A stretch of 64,000 nucleotides of DNA, taken from assembly GCA_003217735.2 (NCBI GenBank), contig CP031585.1, forward strand, positions 2,095,501 to 2,159,500, read 5' to 3'. Position 1 is the stretch's first letter. Each line of letters starts with the position of its first letter. This document shows positions 17,426-27,315 of this stretch, in pieces. Source of the DNA: Marinibacterium anthonyi (GTDB taxonomy: Bacteria > Pseudomonadota > Alphaproteobacteria > Rhodobacterales > Rhodobacteraceae). Below the pieces are notes generated by a model, which was not told the DNA's origin, ran no database searches, and saw only the letters and a program-made list of their open reading frames with translations. Position numbers and translations under genes: made by a program.

Positions 17426-17994
17426 TCGACGGGGCGCTGGGGATGGTCTTTGGCGGCGGGCGCAATGTCGTGGCCGAGACCGTGGAGCTGTTTCGCGAAA
17501 ACGCGGACAAGGGCGCGATGCGGGCAGCCGGGGTGCAGAGCCAGGCGATGGGCCAGCTGGCGGCCGAGTTCAGGCCGGGGCGGCGGAGCGTCTTCGACGC
17601 CGTGATGGACGCGGTGAACCGGATCCCGCGCCCCGCGATGGCGCTGGGGACGCTGGGGCTGTTCGTGTCGGCCATGGTGGACCCGATCTGGTTCGCGGCG
17701 CGGATGCAGGGCATTGCGCTGGTGCCGGAACCGCTGTGGTGGCTGCTGGGGGTGATCGTGTCGTTCTATTTCGGCGCGCGTCACCAATCCAAGACCCAGT
17801 CCTTTCAGCGCGAGATCGCCGAGACGATGACCCGGGTGCCGCAGGTGGTCGAGAACCTGCAGAGTCTGCAGGCGCTGCGGTCGGACACGCCCGGCGTCGC
17901 CGATACCGCGCCGGATGCGGGGCTGACGCTGGCTTCGGTCCGGCCCGGCGACAACCCGGCGCTGGACGCCTGGCGTCAGATGCGGGCCGCATGA
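17416..17994 (+). CDS. three-TM holin (GTA holin type)
   Basis: The 192-residue protein has a central hydrophobic block (about residues 72-120: ALGTLGLFVSAMVDPIW, then PLWWLLGVIVSFYFGAR) with charged flanks, the form of the GTA_holin_3TM family. Holins make membrane holes that let an endolysin reach the wall. It starts inside the endolysin gene, so the two are coupled. The C-terminal 60 residues are hydrophilic. No phage structural genes are near, which fits a domesticated lysis cassette rather than a prophage. Confidence 0.85.
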   Translation: MGLIDGALGMVFGGGRNVVAETVELFRENADKGAMRAAGVQSQAMGQLAAEFRPGRRSVFDAVMDAVNRIPRPAMALGTLGLFVSAMVDPIWFAARMQGIALVPEPLWWLLGVIVSFYFGARHQSKTQSFQREIAETMTRVPQVVENLQSLQALRSDTPGVADTAPDAGLTLASVRPGDNPALDAWRQMRAA

Positions 17995-18042
17995 CATGAC
18001 ACAGGCGTGACCAAGCGCCCCGGGGGGACGGATGGAAAACCG

Positions 18043-18071
18043 TTGGCGCTTCCGGGGCGCGGATCTATACC
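18043..18071 (+). promoter_or_regulatory. possible ccmF promoter
   Basis: TTGGCG (18043-18048) and TATACC (18066-18071) are 17 bases apart just upstream of ccmF. Transcription would begin almost at the start codon, so this is only a candidate. It would free ccmF from the lysis genes. Confidence 0.35.
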
Positions 18072-18078
18072 AGAGGGC

Positions 18079-20046
18079 ATGATTACAGAGCTCGGCCACT
18101 TTGCCCTCGTCCTCGCCTTCCTGGTCGCCATCGTCCAGGCGGTTGTTCCCATGATCGGCGCGGCGAAACGCTGGCCCGGATGGATGGCGGTCGCGGAACC
18201 GGCCGCTTCGGCCCAGTTCCTGCTGACGGCGTTCAGCTTCCTCGCCCTGATGTGGGCCTTCGTGACATCGGATTTCTCGCTGCGGCTGGTGGTGCTGAAT
18301 TCGCATTCCGCCAAGCCGCTGCTGTACAAGATCAGCGGGACCTGGGGGAACCACGAAGGGTCGATGATGCTGTGGGTGCTGATCCTGACGCTGTTCGGCG
18401 CCACGGCGGCCTGGTTCGGGGGCAACCTGCCGCCCACGCTGCGCGCCCGCGTTCTGGCCGTGCAATCGTCCATCGCGGTGGCGTTCTTTGCCTTCATCCT
18501 CTTTACCTCGAACCCGTTCTTGCGGATGGCCGTGCCGCCGTTTGACGGGCAGGACCTGAACCCGCTGCTGCAGGATCCGGGGCTCGCGTTCCATCCGCCG
18601 TTCCTCTACCTCGGCTACGTGGGCCTCAGCATGGCGTTTTCCTTCGCCGTCGCTGCCCTGATCGAAGGCCGGGTGGATGCCGCCTGGGCCCGCTGGGTGC
18701 GGCCCTGGACGCTGGCGGCCTGGATCTTCCTGACCATCGGCATCGCGTTGGGGTCCTGGTGGGCCTATTACGAGCTGGGCTGGGGTGGCTTCTGGTTCTG
18801 GGATCCGGTGGAAAACGCGTCCTTCATGCCCTGGCTGCTGGCCGGCGCGCTGCTGCATTCCGCCATCGTGGTGGAAAAGCGCGAGGCGTTGAAAAGCTGG
18901 ACCATCCTGCTGGCGATCCTGGCCTTCGGATTTTCGCTGATCGGGACGTTCATCGTGCGGTCGGGCATCATCACATCGGTCCATGCCTTTGCCAACGATC
19001 CCGAACGCGGCGTCTTCATCCTGATGATCCTGGCCTTCTTCACCGGCGGCGCGCTGACATTGTTCGCGATCCGCGCCCAGTCGATGGAGGCCAAGGGAGT
19101 CTTTGGCATGGTCAGCCGAGAAAGCGCGCTGGTGGTGAACAACATCCTGCTGGCGGTCGCGGCCTTCGTGATCTTCGTGGGCACGATCTGGCCGGTGGTG
19201 GCGGAAATGGTGTTCGACCGGAAACTGTCCGTCGGGCCGCCGTTCTTCAACATGGCCTTCACGCCCTTCATCGTCACCCTGGCAGCCGTCCTGCCGGTGG
19301 GCGCCATGCTGCCGTGGAAGCGGGGCAGCTTGCGCCGCACGATGCTGCCGCTCTGGCCGGTGCTGGGGGTGTCGGTGGCTCTGTGCGGGCTGGCCTTCGC
19401 GCTGCACACGGGCAAAAGCGCGGCAGGTCCCCTGGGTGTCCTGCTGGGCGTCTGGGTGATCGGCGGGACCATGGTCGATCTGTGGCGGCGGACCGGGCGC
19501 GGGGCCGGGCGGCTGGCCCGGCTGACGCGGCTGTCGCGCGCCGACTGGGGCAAGGCGGTGGCGCATGCGGGGCTGGGTGTCACGATCTTCGCCATCTGCG
19601 CGCTGATCGCCTGGCAGAAGGAAGACATCCGTGTCGCCTATCCCGGGCAGCCGTTCACCGTGGGCGATTACGACATGGTGCTGGACAAGGTGACGTCGCA
19701 ACGGGGGCCGAACTATTTTGCCACCGTGGGCCACGTCGTGGTCTTCCGGAAGGGCAAGGAACTGACGCGCCTGTCGCCGGAAAAGCGCAATTATCCGGTG
19801 GCGCGCATGCCCACGACCGAAGCCGCGATCGACTTCCGCGTGCTGCGCGACCTCTACGTGGTGATCGGCGACCGCCAGGATGACGGCGGCTGGACCATGC
19901 GGACCTATATCAAGCCGTTCGCGTCCTGGATCTGGGCGGGCTGCCTGATCATGGCCCTTGGCGGCGCGTTGAGCCTGTCCGACCGCCGCTTCCGCGTGGC
20001 GGCCGGCGCGCGCAAGACCACCGCCGTCGGCGTACCGGCGGAATGA
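18079..20046 (+). CDS. ccmF: cytochrome c heme lyase subunit CcmF
   Basis: CcmF is the integral-membrane core of the complex that attaches heme from CcmE to apocytochrome c in the periplasm. The 655-residue protein is highly hydrophobic with many membrane segments and carries the tryptophan-rich WWD signature GSWWAYYELGWGGFWFWDPV (residues 225-244), followed by ENASFMPWL. The ATG at 18079 follows CAGAGGG, a good ribosome binding site, and begins MITELGHFALVLAF. Its last four bases overlap the ccmH start (ATGA). Confidence 0.97.
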   Translation: MITELGHFALVLAFLVAIVQAVVPMIGAAKRWPGWMAVAEPAASAQFLLTAFSFLALMWAFVTSDFSLRLVVLNSHSAKPLLYKISGTWGNHEGSMMLWVLILTLFGATAAWFGGNLPPTLRARVLAVQSSIAVAFFAFILFTSNPFLRMAVPPFDGQDLNPLLQDPGLAFHPPFLYLGYVGLSMAFSFAVAALIEGRVDAAWARWVRPWTLAAWIFLTIGIALGSWWAYYELGWGGFWFWDPVENASFMPWLLAGALLHSAIVVEKREALKSWTILLAILAFGFSLIGTFIVRSGIITSVHAFANDPERGVFILMILAFFTGGALTLFAIRAQSMEAKGVFGMVSRESALVVNNILLAVAAFVIFVGTIWPVVAEMVFDRKLSVGPPFFNMAFTPFIVTLAAVLPVGAMLPWKRGSLRRTMLPLWPVLGVSVALCGLAFALHTGKSAAGPLGVLLGVWVIGGTMVDLWRRTGRGAGRLARLTRLSRADWGKAVAHAGLGVTIFAICALIAWQKEDIRVAYPGQPFTVGDYDMVLDKVTSQRGPNYFATVGHVVVFRKGKELTRLSPEKRNYPVARMPTTEAAIDFRVLRDLYVVIGDRQDDGGWTMRTYIKPFASWIWAGCLIMALGGALSLSDRRFRVAAGARKTTAVGVPAE

Positions 20047-20558
20047 AGGCCCTGCGCTGGATCCTGCTTGCCGTGACCCTGGCCCTGCCGATGGTCACGG
20101 CCCTGCCGGCAGCCGCCGTGCAACCCGACGAGGTGCTGGCCGATCCGGTGCTGGAAGAACGGGCGCGCGAGATTTCGAAAGGCCTGCGCTGCCTGGTCTG
20201 CCGGAACGAAAGCATCGACGAATCGAACGCCGACCTGGCGCGTGACCTGCGGATCCTGGTGCGCGAACGGCTGGTGGCGGGCGACAGCGACGACGAAGTC
20301 GTGGAATTCGTCGTCGACCGCTACGGGGAATACGTGCTGCTTCAGCCCCTGACCACGGGGGCGAACTGGCTGCTCTGGGCGGCCGGGCCCGCGATGTTCC
20401 TTCTGGCGGCGGGCACGGCGCTGATGTTCCTGCGGGGCCGGGCAAGGGCCGACGCGCCGACCGAGGCGGGGCTGAGCGCGGAGGAAGAAGCGCGGCTGCG
20501 GGCGATCCTGAAGGACGAGGACGCGCCGAGCACCGAAGAAAGCACGGGGCGCGCCTGA
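20043..20558 (+). CDS. ccmH: cytochrome c maturation protein CcmH (thioreductase)
   Basis: CcmH (Ccl2/CycL) is a membrane-anchored periplasmic thiol protein that keeps the apocytochrome CXXCH cysteines reduced. The 171-residue protein has a signal peptide (to about residue 26), the LRCLVC redox motif (C50, C53) followed by RNESIDESNADLARDLR, and a C-terminal membrane helix (about residues 105-128). It overlaps ccmF by four bases. The CcmI partner is not in this window. Confidence 0.95.
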   Translation: MKALRWILLAVTLALPMVTALPAAAVQPDEVLADPVLEERAREISKGLRCLVCRNESIDESNADLARDLRILVRERLVAGDSDDEVVEFVVDRYGEYVLLQPLTTGANWLLWAAGPAMFLLAAGTALMFLRGRARADAPTEAGLSAEEEARLRAILKDEDAPSTEESTGRA

Positions 20559-20627
20559 CGTCGGGTTCCGCTGGTCTTGGCCGCGAACCCTGCCACCATG
20601 CGCCGCGACAGGGACGGAGATCACGCA

Positions 20628-21407
20628 ATGGATTACACCACCATCACCTACGCGGTCACGGATGCGGTCGCGGTCATCACCATGAACCGGCCGGACAAGT
20701 ACAACGCGCTGAACGGCCAGATGCGGGCCGAACTGACCCATGCCGTCCGCGCCGCCCCCGGCGATGGCGCGCGGGTGGTCGTGCTGACAGGCGCGGGCAA
20801 GGCCTTCTGTTCCGGGCAGGACCTGGGCGACCGATCCAGCGCGGCCAATGCTGACCTGGAACGCACCCTGCGCGAGGAATACGGGCCGCTGGTCCTGGCG
20901 ATCACCGAATGCCCCCTGCCGACGATCTCGGCGGTCAACGGGCCCGCCGCGGGGGCCGGGGCGAACCTGGCGCTGGCCGCGGACGTGGTGATCGCCACCG
21001 AAAGCGCCTATTTCCTCGAGGCCTTCACCCGCATCGGCCTGATCCCCGATGCCGGCGGCACCTGGTTCCTGCCGCGCCAGATCGGGTTCGCCAAGGCGAT
21101 GGGCGCGGCCCTGTTCGCCGAAACCATCCCGGCCCGGCAGGCCGAGGCCTGGGGGCTGATCTGGGAAGCGGTCGAGGATGCGGGGTTCGAAGCCCGGTGG
21201 AAGGCGCGCGCGGCACACCTGGCCAAGGGGCCGACACAGGCCTACCTGGCCGCCAAGACGGCAATCCGGCAAAGTTCCGGCAACGATCTGGATGCGCAGC
21301 TGTCGCTGGAGGCGCAACTGCAGGGCGCCTGCGGCAAGACGCGGGATTTCCAGGAAGGCGTCATGGCGTTCCTTGAAAAGCGTCCCGCCAGTTTCGAAGG
21401 CCGCTAG
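20628..21407 (+). CDS. paaG: enoyl-CoA hydratase/isomerase, PaaG-like
   Basis: The 259-residue crotonase-fold protein has MNRPDKYNALNGQM, the oxyanion-hole segments GKAFCSGQDLGDR and NGPAAGAGANLALAAD, and the run IGLIPDAGGTWFLPRQIG. The last block closely resembles PaaG, which isomerises ring-epoxidised phenylacetyl-CoA to an oxepin. No other paa genes are nearby, so it may act in another CoA pathway. The upstream indolepyruvate oxidoreductase makes aryl-acetyl-CoA, a possible but distant link. GGAG precedes the chosen ATG. Its TAG stop overlaps the first stem of a dispersed element. Confidence 0.82.
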   Translation: MDYTTITYAVTDAVAVITMNRPDKYNALNGQMRAELTHAVRAAPGDGARVVVLTGAGKAFCSGQDLGDRSSAANADLERTLREEYGPLVLAITECPLPTISAVNGPAAGAGANLALAADVVIATESAYFLEAFTRIGLIPDAGGTWFLPRQIGFAKAMGAALFAETIPARQAEAWGLIWEAVEDAGFEARWKARAAHLAKGPTQAYLAAKTAIRQSSGNDLDAQLSLEAQLQGACGKTRDFQEGVMAFLEKRPASFEGR

Positions 21408-21510
21408 GGGGCGCTGCCCCCGTCCTCCGCTGGAGGACTCCCCCGAGGTATTTGACCAAGGTGAAGACACGGGCGGCGCGCTGCTGCTTCTTTCTCTTTG
21501 CAAATACCCG
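21407..21510. repeat. dispersed element pair, copies B (+) and C (-)
   Basis: Copy B begins at the paaG stop: stem GGGGGC-GCT-GCCCCC (21407-21421), second stem GTCCTCC-GCT-GGAGGAC (21422-21438), then CCCCCGAGGTATTTGACCAA and GGTGAAG. Copy C (21484-21510) reads CGGGTATTTGCAAAGAG then AAAGAAGC on the minus strand. The two face each other as an inverted pair between the convergent paaG and gltA genes. Confidence 0.75.
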
Positions 21511-21541
21511 GCGGCGCGGCATCGCCCGCGAGACATGTCAG

Positions 21542-21573
21542 AAAAAAGCGCCCCGGAACCTAATCCGGGGCGC
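21542..21573 (-). terminator. intrinsic terminator of gltA
   Basis: On the minus strand a perfect 10-bp stem (arms 21548-21557 and 21564-21573) is followed by six Ts, 25 bases past the gltA stop. Confidence 0.92.
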
Positions 21574-21597
21574 CATCGATTCGAGGTATCGCCGCGT

Positions 21598-22893
21598 TCA
21601 GCGGTTTTCGATATCCACGTAGTCGCGCAGCGTGGCGCCGACATACAGCTGGCGCGGGCGGCCGATCTTGTGTTCGGGATCCGACAGCTGTTCCTTCCAC
21701 TGCGAGATCCAGCCGACGGTCCGCGACAGGGCGAAGATCGGCGTGAACATCGAGGTCGGGAAGCCCATCGCCTCGAGGATGATCCCCGAGTAGAAGTCGA
21801 CGTTCGGGAACAGTTTCTTGTCCGCGAAATACGGATCTTCCAGGGCCTGCTTTTCCAGTTCCTTGGCGACCTGCAGCACCGGGTTGTTTTCCACACCCAG
21901 CAGATCCAGGACCTCGTCCGCCGATTGCTTCATGACCGTCGCGCGGGGGTCGAAGTTCTTGTAGACCCGGTGGCCGAAGCCCATCAGGCGGAAGGGATCG
22001 TTCTTGTCCTTCGCGCGGGCGATGAATTCCGGGATCCGGTCGACCGTGCCGATTTCCTTCAGCATCTCCAGGCAGGCCTGGTTGGCGCCGCCGTGGGCGG
22101 GGCCCCAGAGGCAGGCGATGCCGGCGGCGATGCAGGCGAACGGGTTCGCGCCCGACGACGACGCCAGGCGCACCGTCGAGGTAGAGGCGTTCTGTTCGTG
22201 GTCCGCGTGCAGCGTGAAGATCCGGTCCATCGCGCGGCTCAGGATCGGGTTGACCACGTATTCCTCGGCCGGCACGGCAAAGCACATGCGCAGGAAGTTC
22301 GACGCGTAATCCAGCTCGTTCAGCGGATACACGAAGGGCTGGCCCACGTGGTACTTGAAGGCCCAGGCCGCGATCGTCGGCATCTTGGCGATCAGGCGGA
22401 TAGAGGCGACTTCGCGCTGCCAGGGATCGTTGATGTCGGTCGAGTCGTGGTAGAAGGCCGACATCGCGCCGACCACGCCGACCATGATGGCCATCGGGTG
22501 GGCGTCGCGGCGGAAGCCACGGAAGAAATACTGCATCTGTTCGTGCAGCATCGTGTGGTTGGTCACACGGCTTTCGAAATCTTCCAGCTGGGCCGCGGTC
22601 GGCAGTTCGCCGTACAGCAGCAGGTAGCAGACTTCCAGGTAATGCGACTTGGATGCCAGCTGGTCGATCGGGTAGCCGCGGTGCAGCAGCTCGCCCTTGT
22701 CACCGTCGATGAAGGTGATCGTGCTCCGGCAGGACGCGGTCGAGGTGAAGCCGGGGTCGTAGGTAAAGACGTCGGCACCGCTGTAGAGCTTGCGGATATC
22801 AACCACGTCGGGCCCGGCCGAGGGCGAGTGAACTGGAAGCTCGACGGTCTTTCCGTCGACAGTCAACGTCGCTGTATTGCTGGGTTCGGTCAT
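21598..22893 (-). CDS. gltA: citrate synthase
   Basis: GltA condenses oxaloacetate and acetyl-CoA to citrate, the entry step of the TCA cycle. The 431-residue length is that of type II hexameric enzymes. Conserved blocks include [14 protein letters not shown], the active-site HADHEQNAS segment, PAHGGANQA, and [14 protein letters not shown] with the catalytic histidine. An AAGGAGGGAGT-type ribosome binding site precedes the ATG. gltX lies 94 bases upstream on the same strand. Confidence 0.98.
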   Translation of the reverse strand: MTEPSNTATLTVDGKTVELPVHSPSAGPDVVDIRKLYSGADVFTYDPGFTSTASCRSTITFIDGDKGELLHRGYPIDQLASKSHYLEVCYLLLYGELPTAAQLEDFESRVTNHTMLHEQMQYFFRGFRRDAHPMAIMVGVVGAMSAFYHDSTDINDPWQREVASIRLIAKMPTIAAWAFKYHVGQPFVYPLNELDYASNFLRMCFAVPAEEYVVNPILSRAMDRIFTLHADHEQNASTSTVRLASSSGANPFACIAAGIACLWGPAHGGANQACLEMLKEIGTVDRIPEFIARAKDKNDPFRLMGFGHRVYKNFDPRATVMKQSADEVLDLLGVENNPVLQVAKELEKQALEDPYFADKKLFPNVDFYSGIILEAMGFPTSMFTPIFALSRTVGWISQWKEQLSDPEHKIGRPRQLYVGATLRDYVDIENR

Positions 22894-22987
22894 TGGACTC
22901 CCTCCTTACAGGGGCGGGGCCCGGTATGGTCCCGCTCAGAACAGGGCCCGCGCGAAAGGCGCAGGCCCGGTTGGCACGGGGCGGGGC

Positions 22988-24400
22988 TCAACCCGCCGCA
23001 TCGGTGAGCCGGGCGATCGTTTCCTCACGGCCCAGAAGCACCATCATATCAAACACCGAAGGCGTCGCGGCGCGTCCGGCCAAGGCGGCCCGGAGCGGTG
23101 CGGCGAGCTTGCCGAACTTGGTCCCCTGCGCGTCGGCGAAGGCGTTCAGCGCGGCCTCCAGCGTGTCACGGGACCAGCTAGCATTTTGCAGATGCGGCGT
23201 CAAATCGCGCAGCATACCACGGGATACCGAATCGAGACTTTTCTCGGCTTTCGCATCGGGTTGTATTGGCCGATCCGTTAACACGAAGTGTGCCTTATCA
23301 AGAAGTTCGGGAAACGTCTTCGCGCGGTCCTTCAGGCAGTACATCGCGGCTTCCAGCGCGTCCCCCTTGCCCGCGCCCAGCGGTGGCAGGGCGGCGGCGG
23401 CCAGATATGCCTCGATTTCGTGCCGCAACGCGGCATCCTCGCTGATCGCGATATGTTGACCGCAGAGGTTTTCCAGCTTCTTCGTGTCGAACCGCGCCGG
23501 GCTCTTGCCGATTCCATCCAGGTCGAACCAGTCCTTCGCCTGCGTGTCGGTGAAGAATTCGTCGTCCCCGTGGCTCCATCCCAGGCGGGCCAGGTAGTTG
23601 CGCATGCCGGCGGCCGGATAGCCCATGGCCTGGTATTCCTGCGCCCCCAGCGCGCCGTGGCGCTTGGACAGTTTCTTGCCGTCGGGCCCGTGGATCAGCG
23701 GGATATGCGCCCAGACCGGGACGTCCCAGCCCATGGCGTCATAGATCATCATCTGGCGCGCGGCGTTGTTCAGGTGGTCGTCGCCCCGGATCACGTGGGT
23801 CACGCCCATGTCGTGGTCGTCCACCACCACCGCCAGCATGTAGACCGGTGTGCCGTCGCCGCGCAGCAGGACCATGTCGTCCAGCTGATCGTTGCGGATC
23901 GTCACGTCGCCCTGGACCTGGTCGCGGATCACCGTCGTGCCGTCCTGTGGGGCCTTGATGCGGATCACGTAGGGCGCGTCGGGCCAGGTCGCGGGATCGG
24001 CATCGCGCCAGGGCGAATGGAACAGCGTCGACCGGCCCTCGGCCTTGGCGGCCTCGCGGAAGGCGGCGATTTCTTCCTGGGTGGAATAGCAGCGATAGGC
24101 CTTGCCGTCCGACAGCAGCTGACGGGCCACCTCGGCATGGCGGGGCGCGCGGTCGAATTGGCTGATGACCTCGCCGTCGTGGTCCAGGCCCAGCCAGGAC
24201 AGGCCCTGCAGGATGGCGGCGGTGGCTTCGGGGGTCGACCGTTCGCGGTCGGTGTCCTCGATTCGCAGCAGGAATTTCCCGCCGCGGCCGCGGGCGTAAA
24301 GCCAGTTGAAAAGCGCCGTGCGGGCGCCGCCGATATGAAGGAAACCGGTCGGCGAGGGGGCGAAGCGGGTGATGACGGGGGCGGTGGTCTCGCGGGTCAC
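22988..24400 (-). CDS. gltX: glutamyl-tRNA synthetase
   Basis: GltX charges tRNA-Glu (class I enzyme). The 470-residue protein starts [19 protein letters not shown]; the HIGH motif is in [11 protein letters not shown] and the KMSKS-type loop in [12 protein letters not shown] chose the GTG at 24398-24400 because it gives the usual family length; no strong ribosome binding site is visible. Codons for the region around [18 protein letters not shown] (about 23170-23310) include TTA, ATA, GTA and GCT, rarer than in the rest of the gene. It diverges from comEC across 79 bases. Confidence 0.96.
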   Translation of the reverse strand: MTRETTAPVITRFAPSPTGFLHIGGARTALFNWLYARGRGGKFLLRIEDTDRERSTPEATAAILQGLSWLGLDHDGEVISQFDRAPRHAEVARQLLSDGKAYRCYSTQEEIAAFREAAKAEGRSTLFHSPWRDADPATWPDAPYVIRIKAPQDGTTVIRDQVQGDVTIRNDQLDDMVLLRGDGTPVYMLAVVVDDHDMGVTHVIRGDDHLNNAARQMMIYDAMGWDVPVWAHIPLIHGPDGKKLSKRHGALGAQEYQAMGYPAAGMRNYLARLGWSHGDDEFFTDTQAKDWFDLDGIGKSPARFDTKKLENLCGQHIAISEDAALRHEIEAYLAAAALPPLGAGKGDALEAAMYCLKDRAKTFPELLDKAHFVLTDRPIQPDAKAEKSLDSVSRGMLRDLTPHLQNASWSRDTLEAALNAFADAQGTKFGKLAAPLRAALAGRAATPSVFDMMVLLGREETIARLTDAAG

Positions 24401-24479
24401 TGGGGGGCGTTTACCTTTTGCTAACCATGCAGGTGATAAGGTTCGAGCCTGTCTAGCGAGCCCACAGTGAAGGGGCAAG

Positions 24480-26534
24480 ATGCGCGAACCGGCCTGGGTT
24501 GAAACAGCCCTTTGGGGACAGCGGGGTTACTTGTTTCCCTGGGCGCCGGTTTGTGTCGCAGCCGGAATAGGGGTCTATTTCGCGCTGCGGAGCGAGCCTG
24601 GCCTGGTCGTCTATATGGCCATGGCCGGGTTCGTCCTTTTCTTCTCCATACTGGCATACCTGCGGCCCGGGGCGTTTTCGCCGCTGGCGGTGGCATTGGC
24701 GCTGATGGCCGGCGGGGTGTGCCTGGCCGGGGTGCGCGCGCATATGGTCGCCGCGCCGACCCTGGGCTTTCGGTACTATGGCCCGATCGAAGGGCGGATC
24801 GTGGCGCTGGACCGGTCGGCCTCGGACGCGCCGCGGATGACGCTGGACCGGGTGGTGCTGCGCGATGTGCGCGATGTGCCGGCGCGGGTGCGGTTGTCGC
24901 TGCACGGGCCGCAGACCGACCTGGTGCCGGGGCAGCGGGTGATGACCACCGGCCACCTGTCGCCGCCGCAGGGTCCGGCCGAACCCGGCGGGTTCGATTT
25001 CCGCCGCCACGCCTGGTTCCAGTCGCTGGGCGCGGTGGGCTATACGCGGGTCGCGGTGCTGACGGCCGCGCCGGCGGAGTCCGGCGAATGGGCGATGCGG
25101 ATCTTTGCCCTGCGCATGGCGATCTCGGCCCGGATCCGGGCGCATCTGCCGGGCGATACCGGCGGCTTTGCCGCTGCGGTGACGACGGGGGACCGCTCGG
25201 GCATCGGGCAGGCGCCTCTGGCTGCGCTCAGGGCGTCGAACCTTGCGCATCTGCTGGCGATATCGGGTCTGCACATGGGGCTGTTGGCCGGGGTGGTGTT
25301 TTCCGGCCTGCGGATTGGGCTGGCGTGGATCCCGTGGATCGCGCTGCGCTGGCCGATCCGCAAGGTGGCGGCCGTCGGCGCGTTGCTGGCGGCGGCGGGT
25401 TACCTGGCGCTGTCGGGGGGCAATGTTGCCACGGAACGGGCCTTCATCATGGTGGCCATGGCGCTGATCGCGGTGCTGTTCGACCGCCGCGCCGTGTCGC
25501 TGCGGGCGGTGGCGCTGGCCGCGCTGATCGTCCTTGCGCTGCGCCCCGAGGCATTGCTGTCGCCCGGGTTCCAGATGTCCTTTGCCGCGACAACCGCACT
25601 GGTCGCGGTCTTCACCGCGCTGCGTGGGCTGGATTCGGCGCGCCTGCCAAAATGGGTGCGCCCGGTGTCCGGCCTGGTGCTGTCCTCGGCTGTTGCCGGG
25701 CTGGCCACGGCGCCGGTGGCGGCGGCGCATTTCAATGCGCTGGCGCCCTACGGGCTGGTGGCGAACCTGGTGTCGGTGCCGGTCATGGGCACGATCGTCG
25801 TGCCGGCCGCGGTGATCGCCGCCTGCCTTGCGCCCTTCGGGCTGGAAGGGCTGCCCTTGCAGGTCATGGGGCTGGGGCTTGACTGGATCCTGGCAGTGGC
25901 GACCGAGGTCGCCAGTTGGGAAGGGGCGCGCCGCCCGGTGATGGCGCCGGGGCATGCCGTCTTGCCGATGCTGGCGATGGGTACGCTGTGGATCATGCTG
26001 TGGCAGGGGCGCCTGCGGTGGGCGGGCGCGGTGCCGGTGGTGCTGGCCTTCGGTCTCTGGTCACAGGCGGACCGGCCGGTGGCTCTGGTCGCGGATACGG
26101 GGGGGCTGGTGGGGGTGATGACGGACCAGGGCCGGGCGCTGAGCAAGCCGCGGGGCGCGGGCTTTGTCGCCGGGATCTGGCTGGAGAATGACGGCGACCT
26201 TGCCGACCAGGCCCGCGCCGCCGCCCGCTGGCCTGAGGACGAGGGGCTGATCCGCACCATGTCCCTTCAGGGCCATGCGCTGATCCATGTTCCGGGCAAA
26301 CGCGCGGCACGGGTTTTCACGGGATGCGCGCCGGGGGATATCGTGATTTCGACCGAGACGCTGACAGCGCCCTGCGAGGTCTTTGACCTGCGCCGACTGG
26401 ACGACACCGGCAGCCTGTCGATCCATCCGGGGCCGCAGGGATTGCAGGTGGTCACCGCGCGGGAGGTTTCGGGCCAGCGGATTTGGACCCCGGGGCCGGC
26501 GCCCGCGCGGCGCTATGTGAAACGGGATCAGTAG
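24480..26534 (+). CDS. comEC: ComEC/Rec2 family DNA-uptake channel
   Basis: ComEC forms the inner-membrane channel for single-stranded DNA in natural transformation, and in R. capsulatus it is needed for uptake of GTA-delivered DNA. The 684-residue protein has two N-terminal membrane helices, a DUF4131-type domain ([13 protein letters not shown]), and the competence domain beginning [20 protein letters not shown], then [16 protein letters not shown], followed by multiple membrane segments. The C-terminal region (about 530-684) lacks the HXHXDH motif of the metallo-beta-lactamase domain of longer ComECs. Its 3' end overlaps the convergent lexA by seven bases. Confidence 0.92.
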   Translation: MREPAWVETALWGQRGYLFPWAPVCVAAGIGVYFALRSEPGLVVYMAMAGFVLFFSILAYLRPGAFSPLAVALALMAGGVCLAGVRAHMVAAPTLGFRYYGPIEGRIVALDRSASDAPRMTLDRVVLRDVRDVPARVRLSLHGPQTDLVPGQRVMTTGHLSPPQGPAEPGGFDFRRHAWFQSLGAVGYTRVAVLTAAPAESGEWAMRIFALRMAISARIRAHLPGDTGGFAAAVTTGDRSGIGQAPLAALRASNLAHLLAISGLHMGLLAGVVFSGLRIGLAWIPWIALRWPIRKVAAVGALLAAAGYLALSGGNVATERAFIMVAMALIAVLFDRRAVSLRAVALAALIVLALRPEALLSPGFQMSFAATTALVAVFTALRGLDSARLPKWVRPVSGLVLSSAVAGLATAPVAAAHFNALAPYGLVANLVSVPVMGTIVVPAAVIAACLAPFGLEGLPLQVMGLGLDWILAVATEVASWEGARRPVMAPGHAVLPMLAMGTLWIMLWQGRLRWAGAVPVVLAFGLWSQADRPVALVADTGGLVGVMTDQGRALSKPRGAGFVAGIWLENDGDLADQARAAARWPEDEGLIRTMSLQGHALIHVPGKRAARVFTGCAPGDIVISTETLTAPCEVFDLRRLDDTGSLSIHPGPQGLQVVTAREVSGQRIWTPGPAPARRYVKRDQ

Positions 26535-27223
26535 GACCGGATGAGCCCGACCAGACGGCCCTGCACCTTGACCTTGTCTTCGGGGAAGACGCGGGTTTCG
26601 TAGGCGGGGTTGGCGGCCTCGAGCGCGATGGCGTTGCCCTTGCGGATATACCGCTTCAGCGTCGCTTCGTGGTCGTCGACCAGCGCCACCACGATGTCGC
26701 CGTTGTCGGCGGTCGTGGTTTCGCGGATGACGACGATATCGCCGTCGTTGATGCCCACGCCGATCATGGAATCGCCTTTGACTTCCAGCGCGTAATGTTC
26801 GCCCTGCGACAGCATCGTGCCCGGCACGGCAACGGAATGCGACGCGTGGCTGATCGCCTCGATCGGGACACCGGCGGCGATGCGGCCCATCACCGGCAGT
26901 TCCACGGCGGCATAGGCCGAGGGTTCGACGTTGGCGGCGGTGTGGCTTTCGCCATGATCGCCGTCGATCACCCGGGGATGAAAGCCGGTAGAGGGTGCGC
27001 CGCCCAGGCTTTCGGGCAGCTTGACGATTTCCAGCGCCCGCGCGCGATGGGGCAGGCGGCGGATGAACCCGCGTTCTTCCAGGGCCGTGATCAACCGGTG
27101 GATGCCGGATTTCGACCGCAGGTCCAGCGCTTCTTTCATTTCGTCGAAACTGGGGGGCACGCCGTCCCGCTGCACGCGTTTGTTGATGAAATTCAACAAA
27201 TCCAACTGCTTCTTGGTGAGCAT
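26528..27223 (-). CDS. lexA: SOS repressor LexA
   Basis: LexA represses DNA-damage genes and cleaves itself when RecA is activated. The 231-residue protein has an N-terminal winged helix (residues 1-65, with [15 protein letters not shown]), the Ala-Gly cleavage site in GRIAAGVP (A117-G118), the catalytic serine in [11 protein letters not shown] (S152) and lysine in [10 protein letters not shown] (K190). Its own promoter contains an alphaproteobacterial SOS box, so it is autoregulated. It follows moeA, 92 bases downstream, at the end of the trp/mo cluster. Confidence 0.98.
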   Translation of the reverse strand: MLTKKQLDLLNFINKRVQRDGVPPSFDEMKEALDLRSKSGIHRLITALEERGFIRRLPHRARALEIVKLPESLGGAPSTGFHPRVIDGDHGESHTAANVEPSAYAAVELPVMGRIAAGVPIEAISHASHSVAVPGTMLSQGEHYALEVKGDSMIGVGINDGDIVVIRETTTADNGDIVVALVDDHEATLKRYIRKGNAIALEAANPAYETRVFPEDKVKVQGRLVGLIRSY

Positions 27224-27256
27224 GCGCCGTTCCTTCTGGACTGCCTGTTTACATAT

Positions 27257-27285
27257 GTTCTACGCATGTTCTCGTTTTGTGTCAA
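27257..27285 (-). promoter_or_regulatory. lexA promoter with SOS box
   Basis: On the minus strand TTGACA (27280-27285) and TAGAAC (27257-27262) are 17 bases apart. The direct repeat GAAC-N7-GAAC (27257-27271), the LexA site of alphaproteobacteria, overlaps the -10 element, so LexA binding would block the promoter. Confidence 0.9.
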
Positions 27286-27315
27286 CAGCGATGTCAGGAG
27301 ACCATGGTCACAGAG

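Noticed and set aside
16814-17994. Prophage remnant
   Set aside because: Only lysis genes are present, with no integrase, capsid, tail or att-like repeats; the holin type points to a GTA cassette.
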